Assembly: GCF_023091745.1 (NCBI RefSeq)
Contig: NW_026291756.1
Coordinates: 124,001-188,000, forward strand
DNA: 64,000 bases
Reading direction: 5' to 3'
DNA from: Budorcas taxicolor
Lineage: Eukaryota > Chordata > Mammalia > Artiodactyla > Bovidae
The translations under genes were made by a program, and so were the position numbers. Below, piece by piece: positions 22,216 to 35,269 of this stretch (its first letter is position 1; every line of letters begins with the position of its first letter). Below the pieces are notes generated by a model. It worked only from the letters and a program-made list of their open reading frames with translations. It searched no databases and had not been told where the DNA came from.

Positions 22216-23031
22216 TTGGTGCAAATCAAGAAGTTCCCCGACATACCCGTCTCCACTCGAGAGCAATCACGAGGGTCCCGCCCACATCCAGAGGAGCCCC
22301 GTTTCCGCCTCGTAGCTCGAGATGAGGGATCCTTTCCCTGCTTCGTCGGGAAAGAGTTCCCGGCGTTCCCGTCGCATCTCAAGAGGAGACCCTCTCAACA
22401 GGAACGGCGAGAGGAACTCCAGGGTCGTGCCACCATTCCAAGAGTCCCCCAGATGTCTCAGTCCATTCCAGAGGAACCTCTTTTCCCTTCACCGGCTCGT
22501 CTTTCACGCCGAGGATCGACTCACACCAATGTGGCACGTGGCACAGCCCTGTGGGAAAGCCTCGTGGGAAAGCCTCGAGGGACAGCCTCGAGGGAAAGCC
22601 ACAGATCCCTTGATCCACGTGACAGGAAGCGTGACACTACTGCTGCAGCTCGGGAGGAAAGCGCACGTGCATGCCCCCACTCGAGACGAGGCCTGACTCC
22701 CCTGGGGAGACTCAGAAGCACCCCAAGATCCATGGCAACACTGGAGAGGAATCCTCAGGTTCCGGCCCCGACTCCACACAAGGACTGAGGCCCCGGCATG
22801 GACGGGAGAGGAATCCCGAGAGGTCCCCTAGCAACTCGCATGGGGACTGGCCTTTCCTGAGGCCACCAGAGCGGGTCCCTGAGGTCCCCGTCGTAACTCG
22901 AGAAGACCTGCCGCAACTCGAGAAAATCCAGGAGGTTCTCCCCTCCAGGCGAGATGAGGCCCATTTCCGCTGAGGCGTCTCGAGGCTGATCACACCTCAC
23001 CTCTGGAACTTCGAAAGGGTCCTTCACACCC
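22216..23031 (+). repeat. Monomer M28, type C, 816 bp
   Basis: gagcaatcac, gagaccctc, and accaatgtgg, which is otherwise a type B mark (M2, M19, M21, M23). Confidence 0.9.
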
Positions 23032-23847
23032 TTGGTGCAAATCAAGAAGTTCCCCGACATACCCGTCTCCACTCGAGAGCAATCACGAGGGTCCCGCCCA
23101 CATCCAGAGGAGCCCCGTTTCCGCCTCGTAGCTCGAGATGAGGGATCCTTTCCCTGCTTCGTCGGGAAAGAGTTCCCGGCGTTCCCGTCGCATCTCAAGA
23201 GGAGACCCTCTCAACAGGAACGGCGAGAGGAACTCCAGGGTCGTGCCACCATTCCAAGAGTCCCCCAGATGTCTCAGTCCATTCCAGAGGAACCTCTTTT
23301 CCCTTCACCGGCTCGTCTTTCACGCCGAGGATCGACTCACACCAAGGTGGCACGTGGCACAGCCCTGTGGGAAAGCCTCGTGGGAAAGCCTCGAGGGACA
23401 GCCTCGAGGGAAAGCCACAGATCCCTTGATCCACGTGACAGGAAGCGTGACACTACTGCTGCAGCTCGGGAGGAAAGCGCACGTGCATGCCCCCACTCGA
23501 GACGAGGCCTGACTCCCCTGGGGAGACTCAGAAGCACCCCAAGATCCATGGCAACACTGGAGAGGAATCCTCAGGTTCCGGCCCCGACTCCACACAAGGA
23601 CTGAGGCCCCGGCATGGACGGGAGAGGAATCCCGAGAGGTCCCCTAGCAACTCGCATGGGGACTGGCCTTTCCTGAGGCCACCAGAGCGGGTCCCTGAGG
23701 TCCCCGTCGTAACTCGAGAAGACCTGCCGCAACTCGAGAAAATCCAGGAGGTTCTCCCCTCCAGGCGAGATGAGGCCCATTTCCGCTGAGGCGTCTCGAG
23801 GCTGATCACACCTCACCTCTGGAACTTCGAAAGGGTCCTTCACAGCC
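23032..23847 (+). repeat. Monomer M29, type C, 816 bp
   Basis: Like M28 but with accaaggtgg. Ends ttcacagcc as M24 does, opening the second copy of the block M24-M26. Confidence 0.9.
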
Positions 23848-24663
23848 TTGGTGCAAATCAAGAAGTTCCCCGACCTAGCCGTCTCCACTCGAGAGGAATC
23901 ACGAGGGTCCCGCCCACATCCAGAGGAGCCCCGTTTCCGCCTCGTAGCACTAGATGAGGGATCCTTTCCCTGCATCGTCGGGAAAGAGTTCCCGGCGTTC
24001 CCGTCGCATCTCAAGAGGAGGCCCTCTCTACAGGAACGGCGAGAGGAACTCCAGGGTCGTGCCACCATTCCAAGAGTCCCCCAGATGTCTCAGTCCATTC
24101 CAGAGGAACCTCTTTTCCCTTCACCGGCTCGTCTTTCACGCCGAGGATCGACTCACACCAAGGTGGCACGTGGCACAGCCCTGTGGGAAAGCCTCGTGGG
24201 AAAGCCTCGAGGGACAGCCTCGAGGGAAAGCCACAGATCCCTTGATCCACGTGACAGGAAGCGTGACACTACTGCTGCAGCTCGGGAGGAAAGCGCACGT
24301 GCATGCCCCCACTCGAGACGAGGCCTGACTCCCCTGGGGAGACTCAGAAGCACCCCAAGATCCATGGCAACACTGGAGAGGAATCCTCAGGTTCCGGCCC
24401 CGACTCCACACAAGGACTGAGGCCCCGGCATGGACGGGAGAGGAATCCCGAGAGGTCCCCTAGCAACTCGCATGGGGACTGGCCTTTCCTGAGGCCACCA
24501 GAGCGGGTCCCTGAGGTCCCCGTCGTAACTCGAGAAGACCTGCCGCAACTCGAGAAAATCCAGGAGGTTCTCCCCTCCAGGCGAGATGAGGCCCATTTCC
24601 GCTGAGGCGTCTCGAGGCTGATCACACCTCACCTCTGGAACTTCGAAAGGGTCCTTCACACCC
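23848..24663 (+). repeat. Monomer M30, type A, 816 bp
   Basis: gtagcactag as in M25, from which it differs by ttcccgtcg. tgcatcg and ctctctac present. Confidence 0.9.
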
Positions 24664-25478
24664 TTTGTGCAAATCAAGAAGATCCCCGACCTAGCCGTCT
24701 CCACTCGAGAGGTTCACGAGGGTCCCGCCCACATCCAGAGGAGCCCCGTTTTCGCCTCGTAGCTCGAGATGAGGGATCCTTTCCCTGCTTCGTCGGGAAA
24801 GAGTTCCCGGCGTTCGCGTCGCATCTCAAGGGGAGGCCCTCTCAACAGGAATGGCGAGAGGAACTCCAGGATCGTGCCACCATTCCAAGAGTCCCCCAGA
24901 TGTCTCAGTCCATTCCAGAGGAAACTCTTTTCCCTTCACCGGCTCGTCTTTCACGCCGAGGATCGACTCACACCAAGGTGGCACGTGGCACAGCCCTGTG
25001 GGAAAGCCTCGTGGGAAAGCCTCGAGGGACAGCCTCGAGGGAAAGCCACAGATCCCTTGATCCACGTGACAGGAAGCGTGACACTACTGCTGCAGCTCGG
25101 GAGGAAAGCGCACGTGCATGCCCCCACTCGAGACGAGGCCTGACTCCCCTGGGGAGACTCAGAAGCACCCCAAGATCCATGGCAACACTGGAGAGGAATC
25201 CTCAGGTTCCGGCCCCGACTCCACACAAGGACTGAGGCCCCGGCATGGACGGGAGAGGAATCCCGAGAGGTCCCCTAGCAACTCGCATGGGGACTGGCCT
25301 TTCCTGAGGCCACCAGAGCGGGTCCCTGAGGTCCCCGTCGTAACTCGAGAAGACCTGCCGCAACTCGAGAAAATCCAGGAGGTTCTCCCCTCCAGGCGAG
25401 ATGAGGCCCATTTCCGCTGAGGCGTCTCGAGGCTGATCACACCTCACCTCTGGAACTTCGAAAGGGTCCTTCACACCC
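24664..25478 (+). repeat. Monomer M31, type B', 815 bp
   Basis: Same as M26/M27: gaagatccccg, gttcgcgtcg, caaggggagg, gaggaaactc. Confidence 0.9.
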
Positions 25479-26294
25479 TTGGTGCAAATCAAGAAGTTCC
25501 CCGACATACCCGTCTCCACTCGAGAGCAATCACGAGGGTCCCGCCCACATCCAGAGGAGCCCCGTTTCCGCCTCGTAGCTCGAGATGAGGGATCCTTTCC
25601 CTGCTTCGTCGGGAAAGAGTTCCCGGCGTTCCCGTCGCATCTCAAGAAGAGACCCTCTCAACAGGAACGGCGAGAGGAACTCCAGGGTCGTGCCACCATT
25701 CCAAGAGTCCCCCAGATGTCTCAGTCCATTCCAGAGGAACCTCTTTTCCCTTCACCGGCTCGTCTTTCACGCCGAGGATCGACTCACACCAAGGTGGCAC
25801 GTGGCACAGCCCTGTGGGAAAGCCTCGTGGGAAAGCCTCGAGGGACAGCCTCGAGGGAAAGCCACAGATCCCTTGATCCACGTGACAGGAAGCGTGACAC
25901 TACTGCTGCAGCTCGGGAGGAAAGCGCACGTGCATGCCCCCACTCGAGACGAGGCCTGACTCCCCTGGGGAGACTCAGAAGCACCCCAAGATCCATGGCA
26001 ACACTGGAGAGGAATCCTCAGGTTCCGGCCCCGAATCCACACAAGGACTGAGGCCCCGGCATGGACGGGAGAGGAATCCCGAGAGGTCCCCTAGCAACTC
26101 GCATGGGGACTGGCCTTTCCTGAGGCCACCAGAGCGGGTCCCTGAGGTCCCCGTCGTAACTCGAGAAGACCTGCCGCAACTCGAGAAAATCCAGGAGGTT
26201 CTCCCCTCCAGGCGAGATGAGGCCCATTTCCGCTGAGGCGTCTCGAGGCTGATCACACCTCACCTCTGGAACTTCGAAAGTGTCCTTCACACCC
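25479..26294 (+). repeat. Monomer M32, type C, 816 bp
   Basis: gagcaatcac, private caagaagagaccc, and ccgaatccac, a mark otherwise seen only in the Y monomers right of 49 kb. Ends aaagtgtcc. Confidence 0.9.
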
Positions 26295-27109
26295 TTTGTG
26301 CAAATCAAGAAGATCCCCGACCTAGCCGTCTCCACTCGAGAGGTTCACGAGGGTCCCGCCCACATCCAGAGGAGCCCCGTTTTCGCCTCGTAGCTCGAGA
26401 TGAGGGATCCTTTCCCTGCTTCGTCGGGAAAGAGTTCCCGGCGTTCGCGTCGCATCTCAAGGGGAGGCCCTCTCAACAGGAATGGCGAGAGGAACTCCAG
26501 GATCGTGCCACCATTCCAAGAGTCCCCCAGATGTCTCAGTCCATTCCAGAGGAAACTCTTTTCCCTTCACCGGCTCGTCGTTCACGCCGAGGATCGACTC
26601 ACACCAAGGTGGCACGTGGCACAGCCCTGTGGGAAAGCCTCGTGGGAAAGCCTCGAGGGACAGCCTCGAGGGAAAGCCACAGATCCCTTGATCCACATGA
26701 CAGGAAGCGTGACACTACTGCTGCAGCTCGGGAGGAAAGCGCACGTGCATGCCCCCACTCGAGACGAGGCCTGACTCCTCTGGGGAGACTCAGAAGCACC
26801 CCAAGATCCATGGCAACACTGGAGAGGAATCCTCAGGTTCCGGCCCCGACTCCACACAAGGACTGAGGCCCCGGCATGGACGGGAGAGGAATCCCGAGAG
26901 GTCCCCTAGCAACTCGCATGGGGACTGGCCTTTCCTGAGGCCACCAGAGCGGGTCCCTGAGGTCCCCGTCGTAACTCGAGAAGACCTGCAGCAACTCGAG
27001 AAAATCCAGGAGGTTCTCCCCTCCAGGCGAGATGAGGCCCATTTCCGCTGAGGCGTCTCGAGGCTGATCACACCTCACCTCTGGAACTTCGAAAGGGTCC
27101 TTCACACCC
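26295..27109 (+). repeat. Monomer M33, type B', 815 bp
   Basis: B' marks with private gtcgttcacg, gactcctctgg and cctgcagcaac. CACGTG lost at ccacatgac. Confidence 0.9.
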
Positions 27110-27925
27110 TTGGTGCAAAACAAGAAGTTCCCCGACATACCCGTCTCCACTCGAGAGGAATCACGAGGGTCCCGCCCACATCCAGAGGAGCCCCGTTTCC
27201 GCCTCGTAGCTCGAGATGAGGGATCCTTTCCCTGCTTCGTCGGGAAAGAGTTCCCGGCGTTCCCGTCGCATCTCAAGAGGAGGCCCTCTCAACAGGAACG
27301 GCGAGAGGAACTCCAGGGTCGTGCCACCATTCCAAGAGTCCCCCAGATGTCTCAGTCCATTCCAGAGGAACACCTTTTCCCTTCACCGGCTCGTCTTTCA
27401 CGCCGAGGATCGACTCACACCAAGGTGGCACGTGGCACAGCCCTGTGGGAAAGCCTCGTGGGAAAGCCTCGAGGGACAGCCTCGAGGGAAAGCCACAGAT
27501 CCCTTGGTCCACGTGACAGGAAGCGTGACACTACTGCTGCAGCACGGGAGGAAAGCGCACGTGCATGCCCCCACTCGAGACGAGGCCTGACTCCCCTGGG
27601 GAGACTCAGAAGCACCCCAAGATCCATGGCAACACTGGAGAGGAATCCTCAGGTTCCGGCCCCGACTCCACACAAGGACTGAGGCCCCGGCATGGACGGG
27701 AGAGGAATCCCGAGAGGTCCCCTAGCAACTCGCATGGGGACTGGCCTTTCCTGAGGCCACCAGAGCGGGTCCCTGAGGTCCCCGTCGTAACTCGAGAAGA
27801 CCTGCCGCAACTCGAGAAAATCCAGGAGGTTCTCCCCTCCAGGCGAGATGAGGCCCATTTCCACTGAGGCGTCTCGAGGCTGATCACACCTCAACTCTGG
27901 AACTTCGAAAGGGTCCTTCACACCC
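27110..27925 (+). repeat. Monomer M34, type D, 816 bp
   Basis: Private gtgcaaaacaag, gaacacctttt and cttggtccacg. gcagcacggg is shared with M35. Ends ttccactgagg and ctcaactctgg. Confidence 0.9.
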
Positions 27926-28741
27926 TTGGTGCAAATCAAGAAGTTCCCCGACATACCCGTCTCCACTCGAGAGCAATCACGAGGGTCCCGCCCACATTCA
28001 GAGGAGCCCCGTTTCCGCCTCGTAGCTCGAGATGAGGGATCCTTTCCCTGCTTCGTCGGGAAAGAGTTCCCGGCGTTCCCGTCGCATCTCAAGAGGAGGC
28101 CCTCTCAACAGGAACGGCGAGAGGAACTCCAGGGTCGTGCCACCATTCCAAGAGTCCCCCAGATATCTCAGTCCATTCCAGAGGAACCTCTTTTCCCGTC
28201 ACCGGCTCGTCTTTCACGCCGAGGATCGACTCACACCAAGGTGGCACGTGGCACAGCCCTGTGGGAAAGCCTCGTGGGAAAGCCTCGAGGGACAGCCTCG
28301 AGGGAAAGCCACAGATCCCTTGATCCACGTGACAGGAAGTGTGACACTACTGCTGCAGCACGGGAGGAAAGCGCACGTGCATGCCCCCACTCGAGACGAG
28401 GCCTGACTCCCCTGGGGAGACTCAGAAGCACCCCAAGATCCATGGCAACACTGGAGAGGAATCCTCAGGTTCCGGCCCCGACTCCACACAAGGACTGAGG
28501 CCCCGGCATGGACGGGAGAGGAATCCCGAGAGGTCCCCTAGCAACTCGCATGGGGACTGGCCTTTCCTGATGCCACCAGAGCGGGTCCCTGAGGTCCCCG
28601 TCGTAACTCGAGAAGACCTGCCGCAACTCGAGAAAATCCAGGAGGTTCTCCCATCCAGGCGAGATGAGGCCCATTTTCGCTGAGGCGTCTCGAGGCTGAT
28701 CACACCTCACCTCTGGAACTTCCAAAGGGTCCTTCACACCC
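27926..28741 (+). repeat. Monomer M35, type C, 816 bp
   Basis: One of the most diverged units: cacattcag, agatatctc, ttcccgtcacc, gaagtgtgac, gcagcacggg, ctgatgccacc, cccatccagg, attttcgctg, cttccaaag. It is the last monomer with gagcaatcac. Confidence 0.9.
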
Positions 28742-29557
28742 TTGGTGCAAATCAAGAAGTTCCCCGACATACCCGTCTCCACTCGAGACTAATCACGAGG
28801 GTCCCGCCCACATCCAGAGGAGCCCCGTTTCCGCCTCGTAGCTCGAGATGAGGGATCCTTTCCCTGCTTCGTCGGGAAAGAGTTCCCGGCGTTCCCGTCG
28901 CATCTCAAGAGGAGACCCTCTCAACAGGAACGGCGAGAGGAACTCCAGGGTCGTGCCACCATTCCAAGAGTCCCCCAGATGTCTCAGTCCATTCCAGAGG
29001 AACCTCTTTTCCCTTCACCGGCTCGTCTTTCACGCCGAGGATCGACTCACACCAAGGTGGCACGTGGCACAGCCCTGTGGGAAAGCCTCGTGGGAAAGCC
29101 TCGAGGGACAGCCTCGAGGGAAAGCCACAGATCCCTTGATCCACGTGACAGGAAGCGTGACACTACTGCTGCAGCTCGGGAGGAAAGCGCACGTGCATGC
29201 CCCCACACGAGACGAGGCCTGACTCCCCTGGGGAGACTCAGAAGCACCCCAAGATCCATGGCAAAACTGGAGAGGAATCCTCAGGATCCGGCTCCGACTC
29301 CACACAAGGACTGAGGCCCCGGCATGGACGGGAGAGGAATCCGGAGAGGTCCCCTAGCAATTCGCATGGGGACTGGCCTTTCCTGAGGCCACCAGAGCGG
29401 GTCCCTGAGGTCGCCGTCGTAACTCGAGAAGACCTGCCGCAACTCGAGAAAATCCAGGAGGTTCTCCCCTCCAAGCGAGATGAGGCCCATTTCCGCTGAG
29501 GCGTCTCGAGGCTGATCACACCTCACCTCTGGAACTTCGAAAGGGTCCTTCACACCC
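28742..29557 (+). repeat. Monomer M36, C-like head with K-tail, 816 bp
   Basis: gactaatcac (private) in place of gagcaatcac, gagaccctc, then a K-tail like M3 (cacacgag, gcaaaactgg, ggatccggctccg, gtcgccg, ccaagcg). Private caattcgc. Confidence 0.9.
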
Positions 29558-30373
29558 TTGGTGCAAATCAAGAAGTTCCCCGACATACCCGTCTCCACTC
29601 GAGAGGAATCACGAGGGTCCCGCCCACATCCAGAGGAGCCCCGTTTCCGCCTCGTAGCTCGAGATGAGGGATCCTTTCCCTGCTTCGTCGGGAAAGAGTT
29701 CCCGGCATTCCCGTCGCATCTCAAGAGGAGGCCCTCTCAACAGGAACGGCGAGAGGAACTCCAGGGTCGTGCCACCATTCCAAGAGTCCCCCAGATGTCT
29801 CAGTCCATTCCAGAGGAACCTCTTTTCCCTTCACCGGCTCGTCTTTCACGCCGAGGATCGACTCACACCAAGGTGGCACGTGGCACAGCCCTGTGGGAAA
29901 GCCTCGTGGGAAAGCCTCGAGGGACAGCCTCGAGGGAAAGCCACAGATCCCTTGATCCACGTGACAGGAAGCGTGACACTACTGCTGCAGCTCGGGAGGA
30001 AAGCGCACGTGCATGCCCCCACTCGAGACGAGGCCTGACTCCCCTGGGGAGACTCAGAAGCACCCCAAGATCCATGGCAACACTGGAGAGGAATCCTCAG
30101 GTTCCGGCCCCGACTCCACACAAGGACTGAGGCCCCGGCATGGACGGGAGAGGAATCCCGAGAGGTCCCCTAGCAACTCGCATGGGGACTGGCCTTTCCT
30201 GAGGCCACCAGAGCGGGTCCCTGAGGTCCCCGTCGTAACTCGAGAAGACCTGCCGCAACTCGAGAAAATCCAGGAGGTTCTCCCCTCCAGGCGAGATGAG
30301 GCCCATTTCCGCTGAGGTGTCACGAGGCTGATCACACCTCACCTCTGGAACTTCGAAAGGGTACTTCACACCC
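29558..30373 (+). repeat. Monomer M37, type D, 816 bp
   Basis: gaggaatcac, cggcattccc (also in M20, M22), T-tail, private gggtacttc. Confidence 0.9.
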
Positions 30374-31189
30374 TTGGTGCAAATCAAGAAGTTCCCCGAC
30401 CTAGCCGTCTCCACTCGAGAGGAATCACGAGGGTCCCGCCCACATCCAGAGGAGCCCCGTTTCCGCCTCGTAGCTCTAGATGTGGGATCCTTTCCCTGCA
30501 TCGTCGGGAAAGAGTTCCCGGCGTTCCCGTCGCATCTCAAGAGGAGGCCCTCTCTACAGGAACGGCGAGAGGAACTCCAGGGTCGTGCCACCATTCCAAG
30601 AGTCCCCCAGATGTCTCAGTCCATTCCAGAGGAACCTCTTTTCCCTTCACCGGCTCGTCTTTCACGCCGAGGATCGACTCACACCAAGGTGGCACGTGGC
30701 ACAGCCCTGTGGGAAAGCCTCGTGGGAAAGCCTCGAGGGACAGCCTCGAGGGAAAGCCACAGATCCCTTGATCCACGTGACAGGAAGCGTGACACTACTG
30801 CTGCAGCTCGGGAGGAAAGCGCACGTGCATGCCCCCACTCGAGACGAGGCCTGACTCCCCTGGGAGGACTCAGAAGCACCCCAAGATCCATGGCAACACT
30901 GGAGAGGAATCCTCAGGTTCCGGCCCCGACTCCACACAAGGACTGAGGCCCCGGCATGGACGGGAGAGGAATCCCGAGAGGTCCCCTAGCAACTCGCATG
31001 GGGACTGGCCTTTCCTGAGGCCACCAGAGCGGGTCCCTGAGGTCCCCGTCGTAACTCGAGAAGACCTGCCGCAACTCGAGAAAATCCAGGAGGTTCTCCC
31101 CTCCAGGCGAGATGAGGCCCATTTCCGCTGAGGCGTCTCGAGGCTGATCACACCTCACCTCTGGAACTTCGAAAGGGTCCTTCACACCC
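30374..31189 (+). repeat. Monomer M38, type A, 816 bp
   Basis: Last monomer with tgcatcg. CTCTAG followed by private atgtggg; private tgggaggactc. Confidence 0.9.
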
Positions 31190-32004
31190 TTTGTGCAAAT
31201 CAAGAAGTTCCCCGACCTAGCCGTCTCCACTCGAGAGGTTCACGAGGGTCCCGCCCACATCCAGAGGAGCCCCGTTTTCGCCTCGTAGCTCGAGATGAGG
31301 GATCCTTTCCCTGCTTCTTCGGGAAAGAGTTCCCGGCGTTCGCGTCGCATCTCAAGGGGAGGCCCTCTCAACAGGAATGGCGAGAGGAACTCCAGGATCG
31401 TGCCACCATTCCAAGAGTCCCCCAGATGTCTCAGTCCATTCCAGAGGAACCTCTTTTCCCTTCACCGGCTCGTCTTTCACGCCGAGGATCGACTCACACC
31501 AAGGTGGCACATGGCACAGCCCTGTGGGAAAGCCTCCTGGGAAAGCTTCGAGGGACAGCCTCGAGGGAAAGCCACAGATCCCTTGATCCACGTGACAGGA
31601 AGCGTGAAACTACTGCTGCAGCTCGGGAGGAAAGCGCACGTGCATGCCCCCACACGAGACGAGGCCTGACTCCCCTGGGGAGACTCAGAAGCACCCCAAG
31701 ATCCATGGCAAAACTGGAGAGGAATCCTCAGGATCCGGCTCCGACTCCACACAAGGACTGAGGCCCCGGCATGGACGGGAGAGGAATCCGGAGAGGTCCC
31801 CTAGCAACTCGCATGGGGACTGGCCTTTCCTGAGGCCACCAGAGCGGGTCCCTGAGGTCGCCGTCGTAACTCGAGAAGACCTGCCGCAACTCGAGAAAAT
31901 CCAGGAGGTTCTCCCCTCCAAGCGAGATGAGGCCCATTTCCGCTGAGGCGTCTCGAGGCTGATCACACCTCACCTCTGGAACTTCGAAAGGGTCCTTCAC
32001 ACCC
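31190..32004 (+). repeat. Monomer M39, B'/K-tail chimera, 815 bp
   Basis: The first half is B-like with B' marks: gaggttcac, ttttcgcc, gttcgcgtcg, caaggggagg, aatggcgag, aggatcg. The 3' half is the K-tail (cacacgag, gcaaaactgg, ggatccggctccg, gtcgccg, ccaagcg). The switch lies between about 31,400 and 31,651. Several private changes lie in or near it: ggcacatgg, gcctcctggg, gcttcgagg, gtgaaacta. Last B-type head in the window. Confidence 0.9.
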
Positions 32005-32820
32005 TTGGTGCAAATCAAGAAGTTCCCCGACATACCCGTCTCCACTCGAGAGGAATCACGAGGGTCCCGCCCACATCCAGAGGAGCCCCGTTTCCGCCTC
32101 GTAGCTCGAGATGAGGGATCCTTTCCCTGCTTCGTCGGGAAAGAGTTCCGGGCGTTCCCGTCGCATCTCAAGAGGAGGCCCTCTCAACAGGAACGGCTAG
32201 AGGAACTCCAGGGTCGTGCCACCATTGCAAGAGTCCCCCATATGTCTCAGTCCATTCCAGAGGAACCTCTTTTCCCTTCACCGGCTCGTCTTTCACGCCG
32301 AGGATCGACTCACACCAAGGTGGCACGTGGCACAGCCCTGTGGGAAAGCCTCGTGGGAAAGCCTCGAGGGACAGCCTCGAGGGAAAGCCACAGATCCCTT
32401 GATCCACGTGACAGGAAGCGTGACACTACTGCTGTAGTTCGGGAGGAAAGCGCACGTGCATGCCCCCACTCGAGACGAGGCCTGACTCCCCTGGGGAGAC
32501 TCAGAAGCACCCCAAGATCCATGGCAACACTGGAGAGGAATCCTCAGGTTCCGGCCCCGACTCCACACAAGGACTGAGGCCCCGGCATGGACGGGAGAGG
32601 AATCCCGAGAGGTCCCCTAGCAACTCGCATGGGGACTGGCCTTTCCTGAGGCCACCAGAGCGGGTCCCTGAGTTCCCCGTCGTAACGCGAGAAGACCTGC
32701 CGCAACTCGAGAAAATCCAGGAGGTTCTCCCCTCCAGGCAAGATGAGGCCCATTTCCGCTGAGGTGTCACGAGGCTGATCACACCTCACCTCTGGAACTT
32801 CGAAAGGGTCCTTCACACCC
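32005..32820 (+). repeat. Monomer M40, type D, 816 bp
   Basis: Head as M18 (ttccgggcg, ggctagag). Private ccattgcaag, ccatatgtc and gctgtagttcggg. The tail with gagttccccg, gtaacgcgag, caggcaagatg and T-tail is shared with M43. Confidence 0.9.
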
Positions 32821-33636
32821 TTGGTGCAAATCAAGAAGTTCCCCGACCTAGCCGTCTCCACTCGAGAGGAATCACGAGGGTCCCGCCCACATCCAGAGGA
32901 GCCCCGTTTCCGCCTCGTAGCTCTAGATGAGGGATCCTTTCCCTGCTTCGTCGGGAAAGAGTTCCCGGCGTTCCCGTCGCATCTCAAGAGGAGGCCCTCT
33001 CTACAGGAAAGGCGAGAGGAACTCCAGGGTCGTGCCACCATTCCAAGAGTCCCCCAGATGTCTCAGTCCATTCCAGAGGAACCTCTTTTCCCTTCACCGG
33101 CTCGTCTTTCACGCCGAGGATCGACTCACACCAAGGTGGCACGTGGCACAGCCCTGTGGGAAAGCCTCGTGGGAAAGCCTCGAGGGACAGCCTCGAGGGA
33201 AAGCCACAGATCCCTTGATCCACGTGACAGGAAGCGTGACACTACTGCTGCAGCTCGGGAGGAAAGCGCAGGTGCATGCCCCCACTCGAGACGAGGCCTG
33301 ACTCCCCTGGGGAGACTCAGAAGCACCCAAACATCGATGGCAACACTGGAGAGGAATCCTCAGGTTCCGGCCCCGACTCCACACAAGGACTGAGGCCCCG
33401 GCATGGACGGGAGAGGAATCCCGAGAGGTCCCCTAGCAACTCGCATGGGGACTGGCCTTTCCTGAGGCCACCAGAGTGGGTCCCTGAGGTCCCCGTCGTA
33501 ACTCGAGAAGACCTGCCGCAACTCGAGAAAATCCAGGAGGTTCTCCCCTCCAGGCGAGATGAGGCCCATTTCCGCTGAGGTGTCACGAGGCTGATCACAC
33601 CTCACCTCTGGAACTTCGAAAGGGTCCTTCACACCG
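32821..33636 (+). repeat. Monomer M41, type A variant, 816 bp
   Basis: CTCTAG and ctctctac but tgcttcg. gaaaggcgag and gcgcaggtgc (CACGTG lost) are private. First unit with acccaaacatcgatgg and gagtgggtc. Confidence 0.9.
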
Positions 33637-34453
33637 TTGGTGCAAATCAAGAAGTTCCCCCACCTAGCCGTCTCCACTCGAGAGGAATCACGAGGGTCCC
33701 GCCCCCATCCAGAGGAGCCCCGTTTCCGCCTCGTAGCTCGAGATGAGGGATCCTTTCCCTGCTTCGTCGGGAAAGAGTTCCCGGCCTTCCCGTCGCATCT
33801 CAAGAGGAGGCCCTCTCAACAGGAACGGCGAGAGGAACTCCAGGGTCGTGCCACCATTCCAAGAGTCCCCCAGATGTCTCAGTCCATTCCAGAGGAACCT
33901 CTTTTTCCCTTCACCGGCTCGTCTTTCACGCCGAGGATCGACTCACACCAAGGTGGCACATGGCACAGCCCTGTGGGAAAGCCTCGTGGGAAAGCCTCGA
34001 GGGACAGCCACGAGGGAAAGCCACAGATCCCTTGATCCACGTGACAGGAAGCGTGACACTACTGCTGCAGCTCGGGAGGAATGCGCACGTGCATGCCCCC
34101 ACTCGAGACGAGGCCTGACTCCCCTGGGGAGACTCAGAAGCACCCAAACATCGATGACAACACTGGAGAGGAATAATCAGGTTCCGGCCCCGACTCCACA
34201 CAAGGACTGAGGCCCCGGCATGGACGGGAGAGGAATCCCGAGAGGTCCCCTAGCAACTCGCATGGGGACTGGCCTTTCCTGAGGCCACCAGAGTGGGTCC
34301 CTGAGGTCCCCGTCGTAACTCGAGAAGACCTGCCGCAACTCGAGAAAATCCAGGAGGTTCTCCCCTCCAGGCGAGATGAGGCCCATTTCCGCTGAGGTGT
34401 CACGAGGCTGATCACACCTCACCTCTGGAACTTCGAAAGGGTCCTTCACACCC
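33637..34453 (+). repeat. Monomer M42, type E, 817 bp
   Basis: acctagccg with gaggaatcac and CTCGAG (called E here). One extra T (ctctttttccc) makes 817 bp. Has ggccttcccg, ggcacatgg, gccacgaggg, acatcgatgac, gagtgggtc; private gaatgcgc and gaataatcag. Confidence 0.9.
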
Positions 34454-35269
34454 TTGGTGCAAATCAAGAAGTTCCCCGACCTAGCCGTCTCCACTCGAGA
34501 GGAATCACGAGGGTCCGGCCCACATCCAGAGGAGCCCCGTTTCCGCCTCGTAGCAGGAGATGAGGGATCCTTTCCCTGCTTCGTCGGGAAAGAGTTCCCG
34601 GCCTTCCCGTCGCATCTCAAGAGGAGGCCCTCTCAACAGGAACGGCGAGAGGAACTCCAGGGTCGTGCCACCATTCCAAGAGTCCCCCAGATGTCTCAGT
34701 CCATTCCAGAGGAACCTCTTTTCCCTTCACCGGCTCGTCTTTCACGCCGAGGATCGACTCACACCAAGGTGGCACGTGGCACAGCCCTGTGGGAAAGCCT
34801 CGTGGGAAAGCCTCGAGGGACAGCCTCGAGGGAAAGCCACAGATCCCTTGATCCACGTGACAGGAAGCGTGACACTACTGCTGTACCTCGGGAGGAAAGC
34901 GCACGTGCATGCCCCCACTCGAGACGAGGCCTGACTCCCCTGGGGAGACTCAGAAGCACCCCAAGATCCATGGCAACACTGGAGAGGAATCCTCAGGTTC
35001 CGGCCCCGACTCCACACAAGGACTGAGGCCCCGGCATGGACGGGAGAGGAATCCCGAGAGGTCCCCTAGCAACTCGCATGGGGACTGGCCTTTCCTGAGG
35101 CCACCAGAGCGGGTCCCTGAGTTCCCCGTCGTAACGCGAGAAGACCTGCCGCAACTCGAGAAAATCCAGGAGGTTCTCCCCTCCAGGCAAGATGAGGCCC
35201 ATTTCCGCTGAGGTGTCACGAGGCTGATCACACCTCACCTCTGGAACTTCGAAAGGGTCCTTCACACCC
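34454..35269 (+). repeat. Monomer M43, type E, 816 bp
   Basis: gggtccggccc (shared with M45), private gtagcaggagatg, ggccttcccg, gctgtacctcggg. Tail equals M40 (gtaacgcgag, caggcaagatg, T-tail), 2,449 bases apart. Confidence 0.9.
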
